A stretch of 64,000 nt of DNA from Comamonas halotolerans (lineage in GTDB: Bacteria > Pseudomonadota > Gammaproteobacteria > Burkholderiales > Burkholderiaceae_C): assembly GCF_030162935.1 (NCBI RefSeq), contig NZ_JASAUZ010000056.1, forward strand, positions 1 through 64,000. Direction: 5' to 3'. Positions within the stretch are counted from its first letter, which is position 1. Each line of letters opens with the position of its first letter. Made by a program: the position numbers and the translations under genes. The notes below the pieces were generated by a model. It searched no databases. It saw only the letters and a list, made by a program, of their open reading frames with translations, and had not been told where the DNA came from. Shown piece after piece: positions 9,274 through 22,152 of this stretch.

Positions 9274-10470
9274 ATGTCTCTGTTTACCGCCGTCGAAATG
9301 GCCCCCCGCGACCCTATCCTGGGTCTGAATGATCAATTCGCAGCCGACACCAACCCCAACAAGGTGAATCTGGGCGTGGGCGTGTACTTCGACGACAACG
9401 GCAAGCTGCCTCTGCTCAAATGTGTGCAAGCCGCTGAAAAGACCATGATGGAAAAGCCCACCCCTCGTGGCTACCTGCCCATCGACGGTATTGCAGCGTA
9501 TGACAATGGCGTGAAGGCACTGGTATTTGGCGCTGACTCTGATGTGGTCAAGTCTGGCCGCGTTTCGACCGTTCAAGCCATTGGTGGTACAGGCGGCCTG
9601 AAGATTGGCGCTGACTTCTTGAAGAAAATCAACCCCAACGCCAAGGTTCTGATCTCCAACCCCAGCTGGGAAAACCACCGCGCCATCTTCCAGAACGCAG
9701 GCTTTGAAGTGGGCACCTATGCCTACTATGACGCAGCCACCCGCTCCATCGACTTCAACGGCATGCTGGCTGACCTGAACGCAGCCGCTGCGGGCACCAT
9801 TGTTGTGCTGCACGCTTGCTGCCACAACCCCACCGGCTACGACATCACAGCCGCCCAGTGGGACCAGGTCATTGAAGTGGTCAAGGCCAAGGGTCTGGTG
9901 GCATTCCTGGACATGGCTTACCAGGGCTTTGGCCACGGCATCGCCGAAGATGGCGCAGTTATCGGCAAGTTTGTCGCTGCCGGACTGAACATCTTTGTCT
10001 CCACCTCCTTCTCCAAGAGCTTCAGCCTGTACGGCGAGCGTGTAGGCGCCCTGTCGGTGGTAGCTTCCGACAAGGAAGAAGCTGCCCGTGTGTTGTCACA
10101 ACTGAAGATTGTGATCCGCACCAATTACTCCAACCCACCTACACATGGTGGTGCTGTGGTTGCAGCCGTGCTGAACAGCCCCGAGCTGCGTGCTCAGTGG
10201 GAAGAAGAGCTGGGCGAGATGCGTGTGCGCATCAAGGAAATGCGCCAGAAACTGGTGGATGGCCTCAAGGCCGCAGGCGTTACTCAAGACATGTCGTTCA
10301 TCACTACGCAGATCGGTATGTTCTCGTACTCCGGCCTGACCAAGGAACAAATGGTGCGACTGCGTTCAGAATTCGGTGTGTACGGCACCGACACCGGTCG
10401 CATGTGTGTGGCTGCGCTAAACAGCAAGAATATCGAACACGTGTGCAAGGCCATTGCGGCCGTGATTTAA
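9274..10470 (+). CDS. Class I aromatic/aspartate aminotransferase
   Basis: The 398-residue protein is homologous to E. coli TyrB/AspC, with the PLP lysine at K248 (SFSKSFSLYGER) and the N-terminal FTAVEMAPRDPI segment of this subfamily. The segment HACCHNPTGYD carries the conserved Asn-Pro-Thr-Gly. It exchanges the amino group between glutamate and aspartate or aromatic amino acids; sequence alone does not decide which substrate dominates. The ATG at 9274 follows AAGGAC. An in-frame extension of 11 codons upstream has no ribosome site. A strong terminator follows, so this is a single-gene unit. Confidence 0.93.
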   Translation: MSLFTAVEMAPRDPILGLNDQFAADTNPNKVNLGVGVYFDDNGKLPLLKCVQAAEKTMMEKPTPRGYLPIDGIAAYDNGVKALVFGADSDVVKSGRVSTVQAIGGTGGLKIGADFLKKINPNAKVLISNPSWENHRAIFQNAGFEVGTYAYYDAATRSIDFNGMLADLNAAAAGTIVVLHACCHNPTGYDITAAQWDQVIEVVKAKGLVAFLDMAYQGFGHGIAEDGAVIGKFVAAGLNIFVSTSFSKSFSLYGERVGALSVVASDKEEAARVLSQLKIVIRTNYSNPPTHGGAVVAAVLNSPELRAQWEEELGEMRVRIKEMRQKLVDGLKAAGVTQDMSFITTQIGMFSYSGLTKEQMVRLRSEFGVYGTDTGRMCVAALNSKNIEHVCKAIAAVI

Positions 10471-10493
10471 GCCTCCTACGTGACAAAGCAATG

Positions 10494-10519
10494 AAAACCG
10501 CCTTCGGGCGGTTTTTTTT
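10494..10519 (+). terminator. Intrinsic terminator of the aminotransferase gene
   Basis: A 9-bp stem AAAACCGCC/GGCGGTTTT closed by a TTCG tetraloop and followed by a T-run. Confidence 0.93.
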
Positions 10520-10803
10520 ATTCCCGTTGTATTGCATCCACCCAGAAATTGTGCGCGGATGCTTGAGCCAGGAAGGCAAATTGAGAAAGGCGGCTTTGAT
10601 TGAAATCTCACACGAAGCCACTCACCCCCCTGGACCGCCAAGACGTCAGTAAAAAGCGGCATCCACCTACAGGGGGTTTCTTGCAAAAACAAATAATTAC
10701 ACATAGTTTCAGACACATATACAGCCGTAACAGTCAGCCCCATGCAGCTGACGTCCAGGAACGGCTGCAGGCGCTGCACACTGCGCCTTAAAGGTTTCCA
10801 TAG
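10520..10803. other. Intergenic region before the chemoreceptor gene
   Basis: I find no convincing gene here. The AT-rich stretch around 10683-10720 is a likely promoter region, but no clear sigma-70 or sigma-28 promoter stands out. A weak inverted repeat (CAGCCGT near 10722 and ACGGCTG near 10758) is present. Confidence 0.5.
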
Positions 10804-12339
10804 ATGCACCACAGCCTAGTCCCCCACCCCGATAGCAGCCTCAAAAACCTTGCACTCAAAGCCGACCGCATGGTTGTTGGAGTACTTCTACTGGGTGCCG
10901 CAGCGGCGATTGCTTTGGGTAAGGTGCATGGCCCTGCACTTTCCGGTGCAATGTTTGCCTGCGGCCTGTTTCTGGCTGGTGTTCTCGCTTGGCGCGTGGC
11001 TCCAGGCTCACTCTTCAGCCGCATCATGCTGTCCATCATTGGCATGTTGATGGTGTGTCTACACATTCAATTGGCAATGGGGCTGACCGAACTGCACTTT
11101 GGTGTGTTCGTATTTCTGGCTTTCCTACTCGTCTATCGCGATTGGCGGCCTATCGTCGCAGCAGCAATCACCATTGCACTGCATCACGTGTTGTTTGACC
11201 GTCTTCAAGCCCATGGTTGGCCCGTCTTTTGCATGAGTGAGCCAAATTTTGGCCGAGTGCTCATACATGCGGCATTTGTTGTCATACAAACTGGGGTTGA
11301 AATTGTGATGGCCAAGCGCATGCGGGCAGACGCACAGGAAGCGCAGGAGCTACATGTACTATGTAAACCGACTCAGGAGGGTGAGCTCAATCTGGATGTA
11401 CGCCCCATCGAGGTGCACAGTACCTCTGCCATAGCGGTACGCGAAGCATTTCTTAAGCTAGAGCAACTGGTTACAGAGGCGCGCATGACCGCCAACGTCG
11501 TCCAGCAAAGCAGTGCTCACATTGCGCAAAGCAATTTGGAGTTGCACCAGCACGCACAACAGACTGCTGAACAGCTGCAAGCTACTGCAGCACTCGTTTC
11601 CCATATTCAGAACGACGCGCTCACCAGCGCCAAATCATCTGAAACCGCACGCGACCTCGGAGAGCGAACTACCGAGAATGCCCAGCACTGTGCCAAGCTT
11701 GTCACTCAAGTAGTCAGCGCCATGCATGCCATCAATGAAAGCTCTCACAAGATCGGTGACATTGTGGGTTTGATTGACTCCATCGCTTTTCAAACCAATA
11801 TCTTGGCGCTCAATGCCGCTGTTGAGGCTGCTCGCGCCGGAGAGAACGGCAGGGGCTTTGCAGTAGTGGCTACCGAGGTCCGCAATTTGGCGCAACGCAG
11901 CGCCAATGCTGCCAAAGATGTGCGCAGTCTGATCCAGAGCTCCCTGCAGCATGCAGCGCAAGGCGCGGAGCTGGTTCATATCGCTGGCGATAGCATGAAA
12001 AGCGTATTAACTCACACCAGCAACATGGCGCAATTGATCGAGCAGCTTAGCGAACTTGCTCACTCGCAGGCCCAGTCTCTGCGTCAGGCTGCTGCAGCGC
12101 TAGGCAATATAGACACCATGACCCAGGAAAATACACATCTGGTTGCAAAATCATCCCATTCAGCAGCCCAGTTGCTCCAACAAGCCACCAAACTGCATAG
12201 CGTGGTCATTGGCGTCAAAACTTTGAATACCTCCCTCAAAGAGGGCCCGCAAGAATACCTCTTGGCAGCGAGCACCAAGCACGCTCCTGAGCAACCCTAC
12301 CAACCTCAACCAGCAGTCTCCATGCAAACCATTTTCTAA
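10804..12339 (+). CDS. Methyl-accepting chemotaxis protein without a periplasmic sensor domain
   Basis: The 511-residue chemoreceptor has about six hydrophobic segments in its first 170 residues and no sizeable periplasmic loop. A cytoplasmic signalling domain follows, with the canonical hairpin tip ([21 protein letters not shown] region, about residues 325-345). Through CheA and CheW it would bias flagellar rotation. The six-helix membrane module, with HH and RDWRP motifs, probably senses the membrane or a small hydrophobic or energy signal; that is inference. A GGDEF-EAL gene follows 17 bases downstream with its own ribosome site, so the two are probably cotranscribed. The C-terminus shows no CheR-docking pentapeptide. 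Confidence 0.9.
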   Translation: MHHSLVPHPDSSLKNLALKADRMVVGVLLLGAAAAIALGKVHGPALSGAMFACGLFLAGVLAWRVAPGSLFSRIMLSIIGMLMVCLHIQLAMGLTELHFGVFVFLAFLLVYRDWRPIVAAAITIALHHVLFDRLQAHGWPVFCMSEPNFGRVLIHAAFVVIQTGVEIVMAKRMRADAQEAQELHVLCKPTQEGELNLDVRPIEVHSTSAIAVREAFLKLEQLVTEARMTANVVQQSSAHIAQSNLELHQHAQQTAEQLQATAALVSHIQNDALTSAKSSETARDLGERTTENAQHCAKLVTQVVSAMHAINESSHKIGDIVGLIDSIAFQTNILALNAAVEAARAGENGRGFAVVATEVRNLAQRSANAAKDVRSLIQSSLQHAAQGAELVHIAGDSMKSVLTHTSNMAQLIEQLSELAHSQAQSLRQAAAALGNIDTMTQENTHLVAKSSHSAAQLLQQATKLHSVVIGVKTLNTSLKEGPQEYLLAASTKHAPEQPYQPQPAVSMQTIF

Positions 12340-12356
12340 ACCCAGGAGAAACTTGC

Positions 12357-14807
12357 ATGGCAAGCAACATCATCACCAGCAACAGCTACAAATGGCGACG
12401 CTGGCTGTTTATCTGTGCGGTGGCCGTACAGCTGATCGTTGCAAGTGGCAGCATCGTTCTGATCTCCGCCGTGCGTGTGGTTGTCAGCGGAGAAAGTTTA
12501 TGGAGCAAGGGCTTCTCTGCATCTTTGATGCACTTGCAACGCTATGCGGAGACCGGGGCCGAGCAAGACTACTCCAGCTTCAAGCAGGCTCTATCCATTC
12601 CTTTAGGTGTCGGTGTTGCACGCCAAACCCTGGATACACAGCCCAAAGATCTGGCAGCCATCCGCCAGGGATTGCTGCAAGGCGAGAGTCATCCCGATGA
12701 CATTAACACCTTGCTGAGCATTCTGCCTTGGGCATGGAACCTCCAGCCATTGGCACCCGCCATTGAAATATGGCGACAAGGTGATCACCATGTGCAGCAT
12801 CTCCAAGAATTGAGCCAGCGCATTGTTGAACGGCGTCACTCCGCCTCACCTGTAAGCAATGTTGAAATCACCGCGTGGCGCAACGAAATCGACGACATCA
12901 ACAGCACTGTCATACCGCTGGCCAAGCAGTTCAGCGCCACCTTGGGCTATAACTCACGCCAACTCAGCCAGCTGCTGCTTGGCATCAACATGCTGACCGC
13001 ATTACTGTTGAGCTTGCTTTACTGGCTCTCGGTGCAAAGAGCGATTGCCGAGAGCGAAAAAGCCTATAACGAGCTGGAAGTTGAGCGTCAGCGCAGCAGC
13101 ATCACACTGGCAGCCCTGGGGGACGGAGTCATCACACTGGATATGCAGCAGCGCATTCGTTACGCAAACCCGTCAGCGTCAAGACTGCTTGATATTCCGG
13201 CCCACTATTTGCAAGATTGCGAAATACAGCACGTTTTGCCCTTTGCGCCGGAATGCATTTCCAAGCAACGGCCTCTGACAGACGACAGCAACATCAAGAG
13301 CAAGTTTTCGGATAGCAACGTGCACTGGATCAACCGTCCTGGCAAGGATAGCGTTGCAGTGCGTATCACCGTCACCTCCTTGGAGGAGTCGAACGCGCAT
13401 TCGGGCAGCGTACTCGTGTTGCATGATGTTTCGCAAGAGCAAAACTATATGCGTATGCTGGCCTGGCAGGAGAGCCATGACGCTCTCACTGGCTTGCAAA
13501 ACCGCACGGCTTTCGAGAAGCATTTAATGCAGGTTGATGGCAAGCAGCCTTGCAGCTTGCTGCAACTGAATCTGGACCATTTCAAAATGATAAATGCCAC
13601 CTATGGTCATGCTGTAGGTGATGAGGTACTGCGCCAGGTCTGTCACATGCTGCGCTCGGCCTTGCGCGAAACCGATGTACTAGCCCGCATTGGGGGCGAT
13701 GAATTCGCCGTTTTGCTCAACAATTGCCCCCCCCACGCGGCGATGCAAACCGCTGAGCGGCTGCGGAAAAGTGTGCATGAGCTGAATGTGCACTGGCACC
13801 AAAAGAATCTGCACACTGGCGTGAGCATTGGCGTGGTGCATATCGGATCTCAGCAAAGCCATGATCCGCAATTACTGCTGGGCATGGCCGATAACGCCTG
13901 CAAGCACGCCAAGGAAAGTGGGCGCAACCGGATTTCGGTCTACAACCCGTTCAACCGTATCTTCCAGCGCTATCAAGGAGATATGGAATGGGTGCAGCGC
14001 TTGCGTTCCAGCCTGGAAAACGATTTATTTTCCTTGATGGCGCAAACCGTGTACCCACTCCAGCCACAACCAAGAGGCATGAAGGGTGTGCACTTTGAGG
14101 TGCTGCTGCGCCTACAAGATGGCCAGGGCAAGTACATCGAACCTTCAGTTTTCATCCCGATTGCTGAACGTTATGACCTCATGCCTCAAATCGACCGCTG
14201 GGTGGTGCGCAACACCTTAAGGCTGCTGCGCTTGCATTTGTCCGAAGGTGCGAATATCAGCAGTTGCTCAATCAACCTCTCTGGAGCCAGCCTTGGTGAC
14301 AACGAGCTGCTGGAATTCATTCGCCAAAGCATCCTCGATTACGGAGTTTCTGCCGACAAGCTATGCTTTGAAATTACCGAGACCAGCGCGATTGCCAGCA
14401 TAGAAAACGCCACCACCATGATCACGGAGCTAGGCAAGCTCGGTTGCCGTTTCTCACTGGATGATTTTGGCTCAGGCATGGCCAGCTTCAAATACCTTCA
14501 GCAGTTGCCCGTGGACTACCTCAAGATCGACGGTAGTTTTGTGCAAGACATGCTGAAAAACCCCAGCAACCATGCAATGGTGGAAGCCATCCACCACATT
14601 GGCCGGGTGCTTGGCAAATACACCGTGGCCGAGTTTGTCAGTGATGCAGCGACCTTTGAGGCACTCAAGGTCATGGGCGTGGACTATGCACAGGGCTACT
14701 ATATTGCCCCCCCTGTTCCACTGAATGCAGAGTTCTTTTTGCATGCTGCTGAGCCACCGCCGCAATCTACCCCAGCCAGCAACCGAGTACCTGTTCCACG
14801 TTTTTGA
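12357..14807 (+). CDS. Membrane-bound PAS-GGDEF-EAL cyclic-di-GMP protein
   Basis: In the 816-residue protein a transmembrane helix at about 14-40, a periplasmic region and a second helix at about 200-224 are followed by a PAS domain (about 235-350). The diguanylate cyclase domain has an intact GGDEF near 444-448. The C-terminal phosphodiesterase-type domain carries EVLLR instead of EALLR at about 580, but keeps the ExLxR pattern, EITET and DDFGSG metal-binding segments. It could make, break or only sense c-di-GMP. AGGAG precedes the ATG. Coupling to the upstream chemoreceptor suggests a shared decision between swimming and attachment (inference). Confidence 0.92.
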   Translation: MASNIITSNSYKWRRWLFICAVAVQLIVASGSIVLISAVRVVVSGESLWSKGFSASLMHLQRYAETGAEQDYSSFKQALSIPLGVGVARQTLDTQPKDLAAIRQGLLQGESHPDDINTLLSILPWAWNLQPLAPAIEIWRQGDHHVQHLQELSQRIVERRHSASPVSNVEITAWRNEIDDINSTVIPLAKQFSATLGYNSRQLSQLLLGINMLTALLLSLLYWLSVQRAIAESEKAYNELEVERQRSSITLAALGDGVITLDMQQRIRYANPSASRLLDIPAHYLQDCEIQHVLPFAPECISKQRPLTDDSNIKSKFSDSNVHWINRPGKDSVAVRITVTSLEESNAHSGSVLVLHDVSQEQNYMRMLAWQESHDALTGLQNRTAFEKHLMQVDGKQPCSLLQLNLDHFKMINATYGHAVGDEVLRQVCHMLRSALRETDVLARIGGDEFAVLLNNCPPHAAMQTAERLRKSVHELNVHWHQKNLHTGVSIGVVHIGSQQSHDPQLLLGMADNACKHAKESGRNRISVYNPFNRIFQRYQGDMEWVQRLRSSLENDLFSLMAQTVYPLQPQPRGMKGVHFEVLLRLQDGQGKYIEPSVFIPIAERYDLMPQIDRWVVRNTLRLLRLHLSEGANISSCSINLSGASLGDNELLEFIRQSILDYGVSADKLCFEITETSAIASIENATTMITELGKLGCRFSLDDFGSGMASFKYLQQLPVDYLKIDGSFVQDMLKNPSNHAMVEAIHHIGRVLGKYTVAEFVSDAATFEALKVMGVDYAQGYYIAPPVPLNAEFFLHAAEPPPQSTPASNRVPVPRF

Positions 14808-14815
14808 ATCTTCAA

Positions 14816-14849
14816 AGAAAAAGCCACCGTTTGAATGGTGGCTCTTTTT
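14816..14849. terminator. Bidirectional terminator between convergent genes
   Basis: Stem AGCCACC/GGTGGCT (14822-14828 and 14837-14843) is flanked by an A-run on the left and a T-run on the right. It can end both the rightward GGDEF-EAL transcript and the leftward radical SAM transcript. Confidence 0.8.
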
Positions 14850-14855
14850 GGTTTA

Positions 14856-17348
<2,493 letters not shown>

Positions 17349-17488
17349 CGGGGGATTCGTGCGGGGAAAAATTTAACCCGACAGTGTACTTTTGCACTAC
17401 CAACATTGGGGGCAGTAGGTATATATCGCTGCAGCCCATCTTTACTTGCGGTACAAAAGCATTGTCCCCTGAACACGAATTTGTCAGC

Positions 17489-17773
17489 ATGAGCATCGTC
17501 GTCTTTTATTTGCACAACATCGCCCCCCAAGACCAGCCTCCTGCCTGGCAAGCACATTGCCAGGCCTACAACGATCAAGCCATGAGCGAAGCATTGGCAC
17601 AGTGCCAAACGCTGCGTGCAGATCCTCGCAATGCGCATGTCTGCATCTCATCGGAGTTGCGCGAGATGGTGGGCATCATGGGCGTGTCTGCCGTGGAGAA
17701 TGGCCGGACACCAGATGGTGAAGTGTACGAATGGAGCAAAGCAGGTCGCGCTGGTGCAGCACGCCGCCGCTAA
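17489..17773 (+). CDS. Small protein of unknown function, 94 residues
   Basis: I do not recognise a family. The protein has no signal peptide or membrane segment, begins MSIVVFYLHN and ends in a basic AARRR tail. The middle segment SSELREMVGIMGVSAVENGR looks like a folded, conserved core. The ATG at 17489 is chosen over a longer in-frame extension into the divergent intergenic region, which has an unlikely composition. It lies between the divergent radical SAM gene and the convergent patatin gene and has no operon partner. I am fairly confident it is a real gene because of amino-acid composition and position, but not of any function. Confidence 0.65.
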   Translation: MSIVVFYLHNIAPQDQPPAWQAHCQAYNDQAMSEALAQCQTLRADPRNAHVCISSELREMVGIMGVSAVENGRTPDGEVYEWSKAGRAGAARRR

Positions 17774-17833
17774 AAAACGCCCCCTCTCCCCAAGCCAGCA
17801 CATTGGCTGCACTTCGGCAACAGCCCGCAAGTT

Positions 17834-18811
17834 TTACTTCTCTGATTCCACGGCCTTCCAGCCAAAATGCTGCAAATTGGGTAAAGCAGCCTGCGCGGCC
17901 GCATAGCCTTGCTCCATCGCTTCATTGGCGCGATGGAAATCCAGCAGACCCAGATGAGAAAGCCGAGGCGCAATCACCAACTCCGGCGGATCGCCTGCCA
18001 TGCGACTGCGCGTGATGCGCATTTGCATGATATTCACGCTGGTCATCACCACATCCAGCAAAGAGGGGATTTGCACGGCATCTGCCCCGGCAGATGCTGA
18101 AGCGCTGCTGGCACTGGGCATCCAGCTACGCAAACCACTTTGCAGGCGGCTGATCCAGGCCGCACTTTGGGCCTCTACCACTTGGGGCGGTTGCGCATCG
18201 CCTGCGGCCTCCGTGGCTACCACACCCAGCGGTCGCATATGACGCTGGAGCAAATCAGCATTCAGGTCCACGGCAATCACAATGTCAGCCCCCATGGCAC
18301 GCGCAAGCGTGGAAGGCACGGGATTGACCAGCCCCCCATCCACCAGCAATCGCCCCTCATGCACCACGGGTGTGAACAGCCCTGGTAACGCAATGGACGC
18401 ACGCACAGCCTTGGCTATGGAGCCGTGGCGCAGCCAGACTTCTGCCCCTGAATGCAAATCTGTAGCCACCGCAGCAAATGGCATGGCCGCATTTTCAATA
18501 TCGAAGTCGGCAAAATTGCGTCGCCAGAAATCAATCAGCTTCTCCCCCTTGAGCATGCCGCCAGACAGATTGAAGTCCATGAAGCCGAACACATCGCGCA
18601 TGCCCAGGCTTTGCACCCATTGTGCAAAACGATCCAGCTCACCGGCCGCGTAGGCTGCACCAACCAGGGCACCAATGGAAGCGCCGCAAACCACATCGGG
18701 TTTCACGCAGGCATCTTCCAGAGCCTTCAGCACACCAATGTGCGCCCATCCGCGCGCCGAACCACTGCCCAGCGCCAAACCAATCTTCGGAGTGCGCCGG
18801 GTCAGTGCCAT
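17834..18811 (-). CDS. Patatin-like phospholipase (RssA-like)
   Basis: The 325-residue serine hydrolase has the nucleophile elbow GASIG (Ser45), a preceding Gly-rich oxyanion segment GSGSARGWAHIG, and the catalytic aspartate in VDGG (D158). Members release fatty acids from lipids; the substrate here is unknown. The length and N-terminus match the E. coli RssA group. The start codon directly abuts the ligA stop codon, so it is the last gene of the smc-zipA-ligA operon and is probably translationally coupled to ligA. Confidence 0.88.
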   Translation of the reverse strand: MALTRRTPKIGLALGSGSARGWAHIGVLKALEDACVKPDVVCGASIGALVGAAYAAGELDRFAQWVQSLGMRDVFGFMDFNLSGGMLKGEKLIDFWRRNFADFDIENAAMPFAAVATDLHSGAEVWLRHGSIAKAVRASIALPGLFTPVVHEGRLLVDGGLVNPVPSTLARAMGADIVIAVDLNADLLQRHMRPLGVVATEAAGDAQPPQVVEAQSAAWISRLQSGLRSWMPSASSASASAGADAVQIPSLLDVVMTSVNIMQMRITRSRMAGDPPELVIAPRLSHLGLLDFHRANEAMEQGYAAAQAALPNLQHFGWKAVESEK

Positions 18812-20920
<2,109 letters not shown>

Positions 20921-20931
20921 TCAACAAGCAA

Positions 20932-22125
20932 TCAGTTGAACAGGCGACGCGCCAGCACGGAGCCAGCCGACAGCTCACGGCTGTCGAGCTTGTCGTAGAG
21001 CTTTTCCAAATCGGCAGCAATGGGATCAAGCACCTGCGGCAGCAGCTGGTAGCCGTTTTGATCGCACAAAGCGCCATCCATGCCTTCACACAGCACCTGC
21101 ACCACTTCACGCAAACGCGTGAAGGGCTCTTCTTCACGAGGCACTTGTGGCACATCCAGGGTCAGCCACACTTCGTGCACGGCTGTCTGATCCAGGTTGT
21201 CTGCCTGCGCTGCCTGACCGTCGTAGACCAGGGTCAGCAAAGGCGCATGACCTGCCACGTTGGAAGGCAATTGCATGCGCCCTGGCATGGGCGCTGGCAC
21301 AAAGCCTGCACCCATCGCATGTTGTTCGATATAGCCAGGGCTCCATGCTGCGCGGCGTGGGCGCAACACAAAGCTCAACTGGGCGTCGTGTTCACTGGCA
21401 AACTGATCCAGCTCCCGGGCTCGCCCCACCTCGTGCAACATATCGGGCAGGTCCACTGCAGCGTTGAGCGCATCTCCAAAGGACTGCACCTTGGCCGCGA
21501 ACTCAGAGAATTCGATTTCATTCAGTGCACCGAGGCGATTCGCCAGTTGCACACCAGCCTGAAATGCCGAGTAACGCTGGCCTGCACGCACAGTCTCCCA
21601 CTCGCCCGAGGCTGCATTCAAACCTTCAATACGGAATGGCTTGCTGCCCGCACGACGTGTGGTTGGCAGCACCGCCAACGCTGCATCGCCCGTAATCTGG
21701 CCTTCAACGCGGATCGGTGCAATTGCATCAATCAATCCGTCCAGCGCGAGTTTGCGGTCAGCGTTTTGCTGAGCAGTACGCACGACAGGCTCCACCGCAG
21801 CCACCCCATCTTCACCCACAGGCTGCACTTGTGCTGCAGGTGCAGTATTGAGCACATCATCAGCCGCAACGCCGTGTTGCTCATGGTCTTGCGCAGGTGC
21901 TGCATCCAGCAGCGGATCAACCAAAGCAGTATTGGCATGCACAGGCATATTGGTGACATCAACACCATCCAGTGCAGGGTCAAAGCGCGAATGGTTCTCT
22001 GCAAAACGCGTATCCGCATCTGCCCGCTTTGGAGCATTGCGGCGATGCGTCCAAGTGTTGTAGGCCACGATCAGACCCAGCAGGATCACACCCACCACGG
22101 CCAGACTGATTTGAAGGGTACTCAT
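20932..22125 (-). CDS. zipA: Cell division protein ZipA
   Basis: The 397-residue protein has one N-terminal transmembrane helix (about 5-22), a charged and Pro/Ala-rich variable linker and a C-terminal globular domain (about 255-390) of the FtsZ-binding type. ZipA anchors the Z-ring to the inner membrane. The sequence is diverged, as is normal for betaproteobacterial ZipA. The assignment rests on topology plus its place between smc and ligA. It begins 27 bases after smc. Confidence 0.85.
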   Translation of the reverse strand: MSTLQISLAVVGVILLGLIVAYNTWTHRRNAPKRADADTRFAENHSRFDPALDGVDVTNMPVHANTALVDPLLDAAPAQDHEQHGVAADDVLNTAPAAQVQPVGEDGVAAVEPVVRTAQQNADRKLALDGLIDAIAPIRVEGQITGDAALAVLPTTRRAGSKPFRIEGLNAASGEWETVRAGQRYSAFQAGVQLANRLGALNEIEFSEFAAKVQSFGDALNAAVDLPDMLHEVGRARELDQFASEHDAQLSFVLRPRRAAWSPGYIEQHAMGAGFVPAPMPGRMQLPSNVAGHAPLLTLVYDGQAAQADNLDQTAVHEVWLTLDVPQVPREEEPFTRLREVVQVLCEGMDGALCDQNGYQLLPQVLDPIAADLEKLYDKLDSRELSAGSVLARRLFN

Positions 22126-22152
22126 GGAGTTGCTCGGTTCCGTTATCCATAC

